NCBI RefSeq assembly: GCF_003863965.1
Contig: NZ_RRCN01000001.1
Location: 1,809,104 to 1,873,103 of the forward strand
DNA from: Paenibacillus oralis
GTDB lineage: Bacteria > Bacillota > Bacilli > Paenibacillales > Paenibacillaceae
Length of the DNA stretch: 64,000 nt
Direction: 5' to 3'
Under the pieces are notes generated by a model that searched no databases, was not told where the DNA came from, and saw nothing but the letters and a program-made list of their open reading frames with translations. Of this stretch, positions 54,807 to 64,000 are shown piece after piece. Every line of letters begins with the position of its first letter. Within the stretch, counting starts at the first letter, position 1. The position numbers and the translations under genes were made by a program.

Positions 54807-56425
54807 TGTATAACGTTATGCTGGTGGACGACGATTATCCCGTTACCCAATTGCTGTCGGAGGCGATTCCTTGGGAAGGGCTGGGGTTACGTTTAATGGG
54901 TTCCTACGAAAACGGCTGGAGCGCCTGGGAGCAGGCGCAGCGGGAAATGCCGGACATTCTGATCACGGACATCGGGATGCCCAGGATGGACGGACTGGAG
55001 CTGTCGGCTCGAATCCGGGGAATGTCTCCGCATGTACGAATCGCCATTTTGTCCTGCCACAGCGAATTCGAATACGCCCAGCAGGCGATGCGGCTGAATG
55101 TGCAGGATTATTTGCTGAAGGATACGCTCGATCCGGAGGATGTGGCCGCGGTGTTGCGCCGGTTCAAGGACCATATGGATGAAGAGGCGCACAACGGCTG
55201 GGAGCAGTCGCGGATGAAGCATCTGGTCGTGGAGACGAGCGAGCTGCGCAAGGAGCAGATGCTGGCGAGCCTGATCGATCAGCCGCTTTTCTCGGCGCAG
55301 AAGTGGGAGCAGGAAGCGCGGGAATACGGACTGTTTCTGCCCGGGCAGTCCTGTTTGCCGGCGATCGGTTACGTGGAGAATTATCAGACGGTGAAGCACC
55401 GCTTCGCATCGGACCGGACGCTGCATTTTGCGATCGGCAACGTGCTGGGGGAAGTCTGGAACGAGCTGCCGCTGCAAGGTCTTCACGTCAGATTTGGCGC
55501 CGGGACGTCGATTTTGCTGTTTTCCCATACGCCTTCGCTGAAGCGGAACGCCGCGGACGAAGCGGCCGCGTGCCTGCAGGAGATGCAATCCACGCTGCGC
55601 CGCGTGCTTAAGGTCGGCATGTCCTTTGTTTTGGGAGAGAGCTGCAGCGGTGCGGAGGGGCTGAAACAGAAGCTTGGCGAGCTGCTTAACGGCGAGAAGA
55701 TACGGTTTTACCTGGAACCCGGGGAAATTGCCAAACGGAGCAAAAAGACCTTGGATAGCGCGGGGGATGGCGAGCGGCCGAATCTGTTCGCTTTTTATGA
55801 CCGGGCCAACGCGGAGCTGAGGGAGGCGCTGCTCGGCAATAATCCGTCCCGGGCCGGAAGTATCGTGGACCAATGGATGTCCATGATCGGCCGGGCGCGT
55901 TATTCGCCGGAGACCGTCAAAGATTGGACGCTGAAGCTGCTGCTCGATCTGAAGCTGAAGCTTCACTCGCTGCATTCGATCCGCCCGTCCTATTCCGCCG
56001 AGTCCCTGCACAAGGAACTGGTCGACATATATTCGCTGTCCGAGCTTGGCGTATGGTTGAAGCTTCATCTGGAGCGGATTGCGGCTCTGACGGAGGCGGG
56101 CTCGGGGGCGAGCCGGCGAACGGAGGTCGCGGAGGCCTGCCGGTTCGTCTCCCTTCGCCTCCATACGCGGATCAGCCTGGACGAGGTGGCCGGACATCTC
56201 CATTTGAACCCGAGCTATTTCAGCCGGCTGTTCAAGAAGGAAACGGGCATGACCTTCATAGAGTATATTACGCACATGAAAATGGAGCGGGCCAAAGAGC
56301 TGCTGGACGGGACCAGGCATTCCGTCGGGGAGATCGGCGAAATGCTCGGTTACGACAATCAGAGTTATTTTATCAAAACGTTCAAGGGATACACGGGCGC
56401 CACTCCTATGGAATACCGCAGGTGA
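54806..56425 (+). CDS. YesN-type AraC response regulator
   Basis: 539 residues. Receiver domain with acidic pocket VDDD and phospho-acceptor Asp55 in ILITDIGMPRMDGLEL, a long middle region, and a C-terminal AraC double helix-turn-helix (ISLDEVAGHLHLNPSYFSRL, YDNQSYFIKTFKGYTGATPM). Partner of the upstream kinase. Likely activates the transport and hydrolase genes around it. Confidence 0.94.
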   Translation: MYNVMLVDDDYPVTQLLSEAIPWEGLGLRLMGSYENGWSAWEQAQREMPDILITDIGMPRMDGLELSARIRGMSPHVRIAILSCHSEFEYAQQAMRLNVQDYLLKDTLDPEDVAAVLRRFKDHMDEEAHNGWEQSRMKHLVVETSELRKEQMLASLIDQPLFSAQKWEQEAREYGLFLPGQSCLPAIGYVENYQTVKHRFASDRTLHFAIGNVLGEVWNELPLQGLHVRFGAGTSILLFSHTPSLKRNAADEAAACLQEMQSTLRRVLKVGMSFVLGESCSGAEGLKQKLGELLNGEKIRFYLEPGEIAKRSKKTLDSAGDGERPNLFAFYDRANAELREALLGNNPSRAGSIVDQWMSMIGRARYSPETVKDWTLKLLLDLKLKLHSLHSIRPSYSAESLHKELVDIYSLSELGVWLKLHLERIAALTEAGSGASRRTEVAEACRFVSLRLHTRISLDEVAGHLHLNPSYFSRLFKKETGMTFIEYITHMKMERAKELLDGTRHSVGEIGEMLGYDNQSYFIKTFKGYTGATPMEYRR

Positions 56426-56467
56426 GGGGCGTTTGGAATCTGGCGTGAAGCGGAGGATGGGATCATC

Positions 56468-58303
56468 ATGAATTCGTTGGGACGAACGTTGGAACGTGAG
56501 GATTGGCTGACGATCGTCAGCCGTATGGTTCCGGCCGATCTTCGTTTATATTATCCGGACGGAGATCAGGGCGCGTTTTGGCGGCGGGTGCGGGAGTCCG
56601 GGGAGCACCGGGAAGAAGTCCGGGAAATCCGGGCGGAAGCGGAACGGCTGCGGCAAGAAAAAAATCCGGAGCTCACTTTCTCGTTGTTTACGATCTATGC
56701 GAATCGGGGGACGCGGCTGGAGTATGAGCGGGTGTATTTTGAGCGGAGACGGCGGCTGAACACATTCGTTTTGCTGGCGCTGCTTGATCCGGACGATCAG
56801 GATGCGGAACATGAGCTGCTGGACATGATCTGGTCGGTCTGCGGCGAGTATACGTGGTGCCTGCCGGCTCATCTGGGCGAGGACGGTCATGACCGGGCCA
56901 TCGATTTATTTGCGGCCGAAACCGGGTTTACGCTCGGGGAGATTGCCTTGCTGCTGCAGGGGCGGCTGCCCAAGCTGCTGCAAACGCGGATCGAGGCGGA
57001 GGTGAACCGGCGGTTGTTCTGGCCTTTCCTGCGGAGCGCGCCGTACGAATGGGAGACGGCCACGCATAACTGGGCGGCCGTATGCGCCGGTTCCGTCGGT
57101 GCCGCCGCGCTGCTGCTGCTGCGGGACCCGGAGGCCCTGAGCGCCATCCTGCAGCGGGTGCAAGCCAGCCTCGAATGCTACCTGCAAGGCTTCGGCGCGG
57201 ACGGGGCCTGCCCGGAAGGGCCCGGGTATTGGAATTACGGGTTCGGCTATTTTGTGTATTTTGCCGATTTGCTCGCGCGGCGCACATTAGGAGAGGCCGA
57301 CTTGTTTGCCTTGGACAAGGTGCGGCGGATTGCCGAGTTTCAGCAAAAATGCTACCTCGGCGGCGACCGGGTCGCCAATTTTTCCGATGCGCTCCCCCAT
57401 TGCCGCGTGCAGATCGGGTTGTCCTATGAACTCGCCCGCCGCTACAAGAGTGTGCAGCTCCCGCCGCCCGGCCTGCGGGCCGATTACCGGGACGACCATT
57501 GCAGCCGCTGGGCGCCGGCCTTCCGCAACCTGATTTGGAAGAACGGAACGGCGGGAGGGGAGCAAGATCGCGATTGGCCGGCGGCGAGCTATGATTTGCC
57601 CGATGCCCAGTGGCTGGTCTCGCGGCACCGGAGCACGGCCGGATCGTTTGGCTTTGCCGCCAAGGGCGGGCACAACGGGGAGCCGCACAACCATAACGAC
57701 CTGGGGCATTTCATCCTGATCGCCGCTGGGGACACCTTTGCCGCGGATCTGGGCAGCGGCGAATATACCGCCGATTATTTCGGAACAGGCCGGTACCGCT
57801 ATGATTGCAACGGGTCGCAAGGCCATTCGGTGCCGATCATCAACGGCCGTTATCAAGCGGAGGGGGAGCGGCATGCGGCGGCCGTATTGGAGGCGGCGAC
57901 CGGCGAAACGCGGGATGCGCTGCGGCTTGATTTGACCGGAGCCTATGATGAAGCGGGACTTGAGCGGTTCATCCGCTCGTTTGTCTGGAACAAAACGGAG
58001 CTGCCGGTGCTGGAGCTGACCGATGAGTTCCGGTTTGTCTCACCGCCGGAGACGCTGGCGGAACGGGTGGTGACGCCGCTTCCGCCAGCGATGCTCGGAA
58101 ACGGCGAGGTCCTGCTGGCGGCAGGCGGCGGCGGAAAGCGGGCGCTGCGCATCGTTTATGACGGGCAGCGTCTCGAGCCGGACGTGCAGCCGCATACGTT
58201 CCGCAATCATTTCGGCCAGGACGAAACCTGGTATTCGCTCGATTTTATCGTTAAGCAGCCAGGATTGATCGAGCGGGTGCGGCTGAGATTTGAATTTGTC
58301 TGA
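56468..58303 (+). CDS. Heparinase II/III family protein
   Basis: 611 residues with no signal peptide, so cytoplasmic. An alpha-toroid N-terminal half includes CPEGPGYWNYGFGYFVYFAD; the C-terminal beta half carries GGHNGEPHNHNDLGHFILIA with the His/Asn cluster typical of Hepar_II_III enzymes, and YRYDCNGSQGHSVPIING. The family cleaves uronic-acid polysaccharides by beta-elimination. Being intracellular, it probably acts on imported oligosaccharides. Exact substrate (glycosaminoglycan, alginate-like or plant uronate) is not decided. Confidence 0.88.
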   Translation: MNSLGRTLEREDWLTIVSRMVPADLRLYYPDGDQGAFWRRVRESGEHREEVREIRAEAERLRQEKNPELTFSLFTIYANRGTRLEYERVYFERRRRLNTFVLLALLDPDDQDAEHELLDMIWSVCGEYTWCLPAHLGEDGHDRAIDLFAAETGFTLGEIALLLQGRLPKLLQTRIEAEVNRRLFWPFLRSAPYEWETATHNWAAVCAGSVGAAALLLLRDPEALSAILQRVQASLECYLQGFGADGACPEGPGYWNYGFGYFVYFADLLARRTLGEADLFALDKVRRIAEFQQKCYLGGDRVANFSDALPHCRVQIGLSYELARRYKSVQLPPPGLRADYRDDHCSRWAPAFRNLIWKNGTAGGEQDRDWPAASYDLPDAQWLVSRHRSTAGSFGFAAKGGHNGEPHNHNDLGHFILIAAGDTFAADLGSGEYTADYFGTGRYRYDCNGSQGHSVPIINGRYQAEGERHAAAVLEAATGETRDALRLDLTGAYDEAGLERFIRSFVWNKTELPVLELTDEFRFVSPPETLAERVVTPLPPAMLGNGEVLLAAGGGGKRALRIVYDGQRLEPDVQPHTFRNHFGQDETWYSLDFIVKQPGLIERVRLRFEFV

Positions 58304-58328
58304 AAAAACGAAAGGGAAGGTGAATGAC

Positions 58329-59483
58329 ATGCAAAGGGCGGAACACACGCAAGATAGGAACCGGGCGGATTGGGTGGAGAAAGCATGGAGCAAGGCGCTC
58401 CGAAAAATACAAAGGACCAGCCGGCGCATCGGCGATGGATTTCCCCACGCCAGCCATAACGGGGTATATGAACTTGCCGATCCGGGCTGGTGGACGGCCG
58501 GCTTCTGGCCGGGGATCTTATGGCTGCTGTACAACAACGCCGGGGATGAGCGTCTCAAGGCGTTGGCCGAGCAATGCGAAGAGAAGCTTGATGGCGTGCT
58601 TGACGGATATGTGAGGCTGGATCATGACGCCGGATTTATGTGGATTTTGACAAGCGTAGCCTCTTATAAGCTGCTGGGCAAGGAGCCGTCGCGAGTCCGC
58701 GCGCTGAAAGCGGCCAATTATTTGGCGGCTCGCTTTAACTTGAAGGGTCGTTATATTCGGGCTTGGAATCCGTGGACGGAAGGCGAGGACAATGCCGGGG
58801 TCGCCATTATCGATTGCTGCATGAACATGGCTCTCTTGTTTTGGGCTTCGGCCAACACGGGCGATCCCCGTTACCGCCAAATCGCGGAGGCGCATATGGA
58901 TACGGTGCTGGAACATTTCCTCCGCCCCGACGGTTCGGTGTACCACATCGTCCGGTTCGATGCGGAGACGGGCGAGCGCCTCGAAGGCCTCGGCGGCCAG
59001 GGGTATGCGCCGGAGTCGGCCTGGTCCAGAGGCACGGCCTGGGCGATTTACGGCTTGACGCTGGCGTTTCATCACACCGGCAAACCGGCGTATCTCGACG
59101 CGGCCAAACGGGCCGCCCATTTCTTTCTGGCGGGGCTGCCGGAAGACCAGGTGCCGCCATGGGATTTTCGGGCGCCGCAGGAGCTCCGGCATATCCGCGA
59201 CTCCTCGGCGGGGGCCTGCGCAGCCAGCGGTCTGCTGCTGCTGGCGGATCAAGTCGATCCTTTGGAGTCCGCGGTTTACCGGGAGCCGGCGATCCGCATA
59301 TTGGATTCGTTATACCGGAACTACGGCGCTTGGGACGATGAGCGCGAGGAAGGTTTGATTTTGCACGGCACGGGCCATTATCCGGAAGGCAAAAACGTCG
59401 ATGTGCCGCTGATCTACGGGGACTTTTTTTATGTCGAAGGGCTGGCCCGGCTGTTGGGGAAAGGGCCTTTTTATTGGGAATAA
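58329..59483 (+). CDS. GH88 unsaturated glucuronyl hydrolase
   Basis: 384 residues from ATG 58329, five bases after GGAAGGTGA; the frame starts 13 codons earlier inside the previous gene. The (alpha/alpha)6 fold is indicated by GWWTAGFWPGILWLLYNNAG, the Asp in LDHDAGFMWILTSVASYKLL and the Asp in AGVAIIDCCMNMALLFWASA, which correspond to the two catalytic Asp of GH88. It hydrates and releases the unsaturated uronic acid that lyases leave at the non-reducing end, so it acts right after the heparinase-like enzyme. Confidence 0.92.
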   Translation: MQRAEHTQDRNRADWVEKAWSKALRKIQRTSRRIGDGFPHASHNGVYELADPGWWTAGFWPGILWLLYNNAGDERLKALAEQCEEKLDGVLDGYVRLDHDAGFMWILTSVASYKLLGKEPSRVRALKAANYLAARFNLKGRYIRAWNPWTEGEDNAGVAIIDCCMNMALLFWASANTGDPRYRQIAEAHMDTVLEHFLRPDGSVYHIVRFDAETGERLEGLGGQGYAPESAWSRGTAWAIYGLTLAFHHTGKPAYLDAAKRAAHFFLAGLPEDQVPPWDFRAPQELRHIRDSSAGACAASGLLLLADQVDPLESAVYREPAIRILDSLYRNYGAWDDEREEGLILHGTGHYPEGKNVDVPLIYGDFFYVEGLARLLGKGPFYWE

Positions 59484-59512
59484 GCGAATTCGCGGACGAG
59501 GAGCGTTAGAAA

Positions 59513-61414
59513 ATGACAGCGGAAATGAAAATGGGAATGGATGTAATCGCGAAGTCCATTCGGGAAAATCCTTTGGCCGCGCGGCGGGACCTGCAAGCGG
59601 CGTTCCAGCAGCTTACCGGGCCGCTGCTGGGTCATTACACGGGCGGCCGCGCCCGCTTAAAGCTGGGAGCGGCGGCTGCGGGGTATCCGGATTCCATCGC
59701 CGGGATGGAGGGTTTTTCCCGCGTGCTGTGGGGATTGGTTCCTTTTCTGGCGGGAGGCGGGGAAACTCCGTTATGGGACATCTGCCTGGAGGGAATCCGG
59801 CACGGTACCGATCCGGGGCACGAGGAATACTGGGGCGGCGTGAACGATTACGATCAGCGCCTGGTGGAAATGGCGGTGTTCGGGTTTGCGTTGGCCCTGG
59901 TCCCGGAGCGATTCTGGGGGCCGTTAGACGAGCGGGAACGGAAGCATCTGTACGCCTGGCTGAATCAGATCAATCAACGCGCCTGCCACGATTGCAACTG
60001 GCTTTTTTTCCAGGTGCTCGTCAATATCGGATTTCATAAGGCCGGACTTCCGTATGACCGCGAGCAAATGGAGCGAAATTTAAGCCGGATTGACGAATTT
60101 TACTTATCCGATGGCTGGTACAGCGATGGGCCGGGCGGGCACAGCGATTATTACGTTCCGTTTGCTCTGCATTTTTACGGTTTGCTATACGCTAAGCTGA
60201 TGGGGGATGAGGACCCGGAGCGGGCAATCCGCTTTAAGGACCGGGCGGCGCGGTTTGCCGCAGATTTCGCGTTGTGGTTTGCCCCGGACGGCTCGGCGCT
60301 GCCCTATGGGAGAAGCCTGACGTACCGGTTCGCCCAGTCGGCTTTCTGGGGCGCGCTCGCCTACGCTGATGTCGATGTTTTCTCCCCGGGTGTGATCAAA
60401 GGTCTGGCTCTTCGGAATTTGCGCTGGTGGTTTCGGCAGCCGATTTTGGATGCGGGCGGGCTGTTGACGGTCGGTTATGCCTACCCCAACCTGGTGATGG
60501 CCGAAAATTACAATTCACCGGGATCGCCTTACTGGGCCTTCAAAGCTTTTTTGCCGCTCGCTTTTCCGGAAAACCATCCCTTCTGGCAGGCGGAAGAGGA
60601 GGCGCTGCCCGCAGGTGCCCCGGTCTCGGTGCAGATGCCGCCGCATCTCGTCATTTGCCGGCAGGAGGAGAACGGGCATGTCGCTGCGTTCAACAGCGGC
60701 CACCTCTCGACCAACGAGCACACGCATACGTCTGCAAAATATGAAAAATTCGCCTATTCGACCGCCTTCGGCTTTAGCGTGCCAAGAGCGGAGTGGGGGC
60801 TTGGGCAAGGGGCTTTCGACTCGATGCTCGCGCTCAGCGAAGGCGACAATCTGTACCGGGTCAGAAGGAGCAACGAGGAGACCCGAATTGAGGAAAACAT
60901 CATCTATGCCCGGTGGAGACCGTGGCATAACGTTTGCGTGGAGTCCTGGATCGTCGCCGGTTTGCCGTGGCATTACCGGATTCACCGGATCAGTACGGAC
61001 CGGGAGCTGGACGTTGCCGAAGGCGGATTTGCCCTGGGGCTTGAACCGGGTGTGCAGGGCGAACATTCCGGCGTGCTGCCGGAGGGCGGCGTGCTGATCC
61101 GCAATTCACTGGGGAGCAGCGGCATCGTCGGCAAGCTCGGATATGAGCGGGCAGAGCCGATTTACCCGAATGCAAACACGAATGTGCTGCACCCGCGGAC
61201 CGTCATTCCTACGCTTCGGGGCCGTCTTCGGCCGGGAAGTCATTGGCTGATAGCCGCCGTTTACGGAAACCCGGCTTGTCCGGAAGCAAAAAGGAGCGCC
61301 CGCATCAGCCCGCAAGGCAGCGCCCACGAGTTCTCCGGAATAGTGGATGCGGGGCAAAACGAGATCCGCATCAAAACGTTTATGGGCCAGGTAAAAGTAA
61401 TCCGGGTGGATTGA
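59513..61414 (+). CDS. DUF2264 domain protein
   Basis: 633 residues. N-terminal helical DUF2264 domain (EGFSRVLWGLVPFLAGGGET, CHDCNWLFFQVLVNIGFHKA, GWYSDGPGGHSDYYVPFALH) and a C-terminal beta-rich part (HTHTSAKYEKFAYSTAFGFS). It has no signal peptide. DUF2264 proteins accompany lyases and GH88/GH105 enzymes in uronate-polysaccharide loci; an (alpha/alpha) toroid glycosidase or lyase role is likely but unproven. Last gene of the locus. Confidence 0.88.
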   Translation: MTAEMKMGMDVIAKSIRENPLAARRDLQAAFQQLTGPLLGHYTGGRARLKLGAAAAGYPDSIAGMEGFSRVLWGLVPFLAGGGETPLWDICLEGIRHGTDPGHEEYWGGVNDYDQRLVEMAVFGFALALVPERFWGPLDERERKHLYAWLNQINQRACHDCNWLFFQVLVNIGFHKAGLPYDREQMERNLSRIDEFYLSDGWYSDGPGGHSDYYVPFALHFYGLLYAKLMGDEDPERAIRFKDRAARFAADFALWFAPDGSALPYGRSLTYRFAQSAFWGALAYADVDVFSPGVIKGLALRNLRWWFRQPILDAGGLLTVGYAYPNLVMAENYNSPGSPYWAFKAFLPLAFPENHPFWQAEEEALPAGAPVSVQMPPHLVICRQEENGHVAAFNSGHLSTNEHTHTSAKYEKFAYSTAFGFSVPRAEWGLGQGAFDSMLALSEGDNLYRVRRSNEETRIEENIIYARWRPWHNVCVESWIVAGLPWHYRIHRISTDRELDVAEGGFALGLEPGVQGEHSGVLPEGGVLIRNSLGSSGIVGKLGYERAEPIYPNANTNVLHPRTVIPTLRGRLRPGSHWLIAAVYGNPACPEAKRSARISPQGSAHEFSGIVDAGQNEIRIKTFMGQVKVIRVD

Positions 61415-61423
61415 GCAAATGTA

Positions 61424-61459
61424 GTGAAGGCTTTTTCGCTATTTGGAAGAAGCCTTCAA
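61424..61459. terminator. Shared terminator of the convergent genes
   Basis: GAAGGCTTTTT and AAGAAGCCTTC form a hairpin between DUF2264 and the YheC/YheD gene, partly inside the end of the latter. Confidence 0.6.
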
Positions 61460-62281
61460 CCGTCCGTACGCTACCGCGTAACGCCGGATTTTTTTATAAA
61501 CCTCTTTTGGGTGCAGCAATTTGAAAGGGAACAAGGCCGGGAGCGTGTTCACCTCCAAAATCCAGATGTGATGCTGTTCGTCGATGGCGATGTCCAGGCC
61601 GATTTCCTTCAGACCCGGAACCTTGCGGGCCAACTGGGCCGCTACCCGTTCGCCGACCGATTTCATATCTTTGTAAAGGTGGGCGAATTCTTTTGGGGAC
61701 GTGTAAGGGGCTAGTAGATCTTCGATCAGCATCACGCTGCCGCCGCCGTGATAGTTGGTGATCACTTTTTGCTTGGCCGCCACCCGGCCGATAAACCCGG
61801 TCGTTTCCCAGGTTTTGCGCGGGGTTTTCTGGACTAGGGCGCGTATGTCGAATTTCCGCCGCCGATACGTGAGCGCGTGAATTCCTTTTTGAATCAGATA
61901 AGGCGTCTGCCCGATTTTTTCCTCAAGCGCCTCATGCAATGCTTCCACCATCGGGAACAGTTCGGATTCCGTTCCGTACCTTAGCTTGTATTGTATTGGA
62001 CTGTCCGGTATAAGTTCGTCTCTCCAGAGTTCGACGCTCATGACACCGTTGCCGTAGGTTCCGTTGTCCGGCTTGACAAAGACGAACCCGTATTCGATCA
62101 ACATATCCCGAAGAGGCTCGAAAGCGAATTTTCGGGTATCCGGAATATGAGGACGAAGAGATTCATTTTGCCGGATAATTTTCGTTTTTTTCCACTTGCT
62201 TGCGATACGTTGAATCGCCAAATCGAGATCCTTCCTTTCTTCAGTCTTCTTTGCCGAATCATTTTCCGAGTGCGAAAACAT
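61439..62281 (-). CDS. YheC/YheD-family ATP-grasp spore coat protein
   Basis: 280 residues. ATP-grasp core: FVFVKPDNGTYGNGVMSVEL, YLIQKGIHALTYRRRKFDIR, and IGLDIAIDEQHHIWILEVNT. YheC/YheD proteins are endospore-coat associated in Bacillus and common in multiple copies in Paenibacillaceae; the ligase reaction is unknown. It is convergent with the sugar locus and divergent from gyrA. Confidence 0.88.
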   Translation of the reverse strand: MFSHSENDSAKKTEERKDLDLAIQRIASKWKKTKIIRQNESLRPHIPDTRKFAFEPLRDMLIEYGFVFVKPDNGTYGNGVMSVELWRDELIPDSPIQYKLRYGTESELFPMVEALHEALEEKIGQTPYLIQKGIHALTYRRRKFDIRALVQKTPRKTWETTGFIGRVAAKQKVITNYHGGGSVMLIEDLLAPYTSPKEFAHLYKDMKSVGERVAAQLARKVPGLKEIGLDIAIDEQHHIWILEVNTLPALFPFKLLHPKEVYKKIRRYAVAYGRLKASSK

Positions 62282-62446
62282 AGGACAGAAGAGATAAACA
62301 ATGATATAATTATAAGATATGGGGATTTTATAAGCTTTTTTGGCCTATATCCGTAGTGTATGTACGAACGTTTCGATGGGAGTGGACACATCCCTATTTT
62401 TTTGCTGTCCTTATGGAATGTGTGATAAAAACCGGCCCACGTTTAA

Positions 62447-62475
62447 TTGAGCTTGCTTTGTGAAAGTAATATAAT
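62447..62475 (+). promoter_or_regulatory. gyrA promoter
   Basis: -35 TTGAGC (62447-62452), 17-bp spacer, perfect -10 TATAAT (62470-62475). The gene starts 67 bases later behind AAGGAGG. Confidence 0.85.
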
Positions 62476-62541
62476 GAAAGTGGCGGTTTTTCGGGCTTTT
62501 CCCATAGATTGGCATGTGGGTAGAAATGAAGGAGGTCCAGC

Positions 62542-64000
62542 ATGGCGGAAGAAAAATTCTCTCAAATCATTGACCGGGACATCAATGTGGAAATGCGCGA
62601 ATCCTTTATGGATTATGCCATGAGCATTATTGTCAGCCGTGCATTGCCGGATGTAAGGGATGGTCTGAAACCGGTGCATCGCCGGATACTGTATGCGATG
62701 TCGGAGCTCGGGATGCATCCGGACAAGCCGTTTAAGAAATCGGCGAGAATCGTCGGCGAAGTCATTGGTAAATACCATCCCCATGGGGATTCTCCGGTTT
62801 ATGAATCAATGGTGCGGATGGCGCAGGATTTTTCCATGCGTTACATGTTCGTGGACGGCCACGGCAACTTTGGTTCCATAGACGGAGATTCGGCGGCGGC
62901 AATGCGTTACACGGAAGCGCGTTTATCCAAAATCGCTATGGAGATGCTGCGGGATATCAATAAAGAGACCATCGATTTTATGCCGAACTATGACGGCGAG
63001 GAGCAGGAACCGGTTGTGCTGCCGTCGCGTTTTCCGAATTTGCTCGTAAACGGGGTTTCGGGGATCGCGGTCGGGATGGCGACCAGTATTCCGCCGCATA
63101 ATTTGGGTGAAGTGATCGACGGGGTTCATGCGTTAATCGAGAATCCGGATATCAGTTCACTGGAATTGATGGATTATATCAAAGGGCCCGATTTTCCGAC
63201 GGCAGGTTTCGTCATCGGCCGTTCCGGCATTCGGCAGGCCTATACGACAGGCCGGGGAGCCGTGACAATGCGGGCCCGGACGACGATCGAAGAGCATAAC
63301 AACAAGGCGCGGATCATCGTGGAGGAACTTCCTTACATGGTGAACAAAGCCCGGTTGGTGGAGAAGATCGCCGAACTTGTCCGGGAGAAGAGAATCGACG
63401 GCATCACCGATTTGCGGGACGAGTCGGACCGCACCGGGATGCGCGTCGTCATCGAGCTTCGCCGCGACGTGAATCCAAACGTAGTGCTGAACAATTTGTT
63501 CAAACATACGGCGATGCAGAGTACGTTTGGCATTAACATGATCGCGATCGTCAACAATGAACCTAGGCTGCTGACGCTCAAGGAAGTCCTTAGTCATTAT
63601 TTGCAGCACCAGGTTGAAGTTATTCGCCGGCGCACGGAATTCGAGTTGAAAAAAGCCGAAGCCCGGGCGCATATCCTGGAAGGTTTGCGCATCGCTTTGG
63701 ATCATATCGACGAAGTTATCGCCTTGATTCGCGCTTCCAATTCCGATGAAGAAGCCCGCGAAGGTTTGATGACGCAATTCGGTTTGAGCCTTGACCAGGC
63801 TCAGGCTATCCTCGACATGAGACTGCGCCGTTTGACCGGATTGGAACGCGAGAAGATTGAAAGCGAATATAACGAATTGCTGCAAAAAATCGCAGAGTAT
63901 CGCGAGATTTTGGCCAGCGAAACGTTGGTGCTTAAAATCATCGGTGAGGAGCTGCAGGATATCCGCGAGCGGCATGCCGATCCTCGCCGGACGGAAATCA
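62542..64000 (+). CDS. gyrA: DNA gyrase subunit A (partial, runs off the window)
   Basis: 486 codons are visible, from ATG 62542 behind GAAGGAGG. Begins [20 protein letters not shown]; the winged-helix core has [20 protein letters not shown] and the catalytic Tyr in [20 protein letters not shown]. The quinolone pocket reads Ser84, Pro85, Glu88, where Ser84 and Glu88 are usual for Firmicutes and Pro85 is not. Separated from gyrB by about 13 kb and has its own promoter. Confidence 0.97.
   Translation, partial: MAEEKFSQIIDRDINVEMRESFMDYAMSIIVSRALPDVRDGLKPVHRRILYAMSELGMHPDKPFKKSARIVGEVIGKYHPHGDSPVYESMVRMAQDFSMRYMFVDGHGNFGSIDGDSAAAMRYTEARLSKIAMEMLRDINKETIDFMPNYDGEEQEPVVLPSRFPNLLVNGVSGIAVGMATSIPPHNLGEVIDGVHALIENPDISSLELMDYIKGPDFPTAGFVIGRSGIRQAYTTGRGAVTMRARTTIEEHNNKARIIVEELPYMVNKARLVEKIAELVREKRIDGITDLRDESDRTGMRVVIELRRDVNPNVVLNNLFKHTAMQSTFGINMIAIVNNEPRLLTLKEVLSHYLQHQVEVIRRRTEFELKKAEARAHILEGLRIALDHIDEVIALIRASNSDEEAREGLMTQFGLSLDQAQAILDMRLRRLTGLEREKIESEYNELLQKIAEYREILASETLVLKIIGEELQDIRERHADPRRTEI

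Overview
The window is the replication-origin region of a low-to-mid GC, spore-forming Firmicute, most likely Paenibacillus or a close relative in Paenibacillaceae. The calls rest on gene order (rpsF-ssb-rpsR, yyaC, parB-parA-noc-rsmG-mnmG-mnmE-jag-spoIIIJ-rnpA-rpmH on the minus strand; dnaA-dnaN-yaaA-recF-remB-gyrB then gyrA on the plus strand), on spore genes (yyaC, a gerA relic, a YheC/YheD coat protein) and on YesM/YesN-type regulation of sugar import. Genes on both sides are mostly transcribed away from the origin.

Left arm. Positions 1-4.1 kb are a graveyard: a frameshifted YkvI-type membrane protein, a headless CBO0543-type protein, an unrecognised relic, a CHASE3 sensor relic with three in-frame stops, and a gerA relic with an internal deletion. 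One intact 49-residue CxxC protein sits among them. Small hypothetical genes, a DUF2642 protein and a manganese catalase follow. At 6.1-10.8 kb lies an operon of three tyrosine recombinases plus a TnpC-like protein, a Tn554-like / recombinase-in-trio element. Then come rpsR, ssb and rpsF, a TetR-GH3-MFS operon, an accessory stretch of hypothetical genes with a divergently controlled XRE regulator, tRNA-Ser(CGA), glpP, DUF951, MscS, DUF3343, yyaC, DUF4446 and a class-V aminotransferase.

Origin. parB-parA, noc, rsmG, mnmG, mnmE, jag, spoIIIJ, rnpA and rpmH lead to the origin, with parS sites inside parB and upstream of noc. In Bacillus subtilis rpmH and dnaA are neighbours. Here a gluconate operon (NAD-type gnd, gntR, gntP, gntK) and a C45-family acyltransferase lie between them, with DnaA-box clusters on both sides. 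The dnaA-dnaN gap carries a recognisable unwinding module (DnaA box, GC cluster, DnaA-trios, AT-rich tract) and then a tandem array of about 68-bp hairpin repeats.

Right arm. dnaN, yaaA, recF, remB and gyrB have the standard order, but gyrB and gyrA are separated by about 13 kb. That gap holds a polysaccharide-utilisation locus: two ABC permeases, a lipoprotein binding protein, a YesM/YesN two-component system, a heparinase II/III protein, a GH88 unsaturated glucuronyl hydrolase and a DUF2264 protein. A convergent YheC/YheD gene follows, then gyrA with its own promoter, running off the window end.

The intergenic regions carry several unrelated families of large dyad or tandem repeats. No CRISPR array or rRNA was seen. 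I found no wholly unknown multi-gene system. The most unusual features are the two catabolic operons occupying the two classically closed junctions of the origin cluster, the hairpin array beside the unwinding element, and the three-recombinase element.
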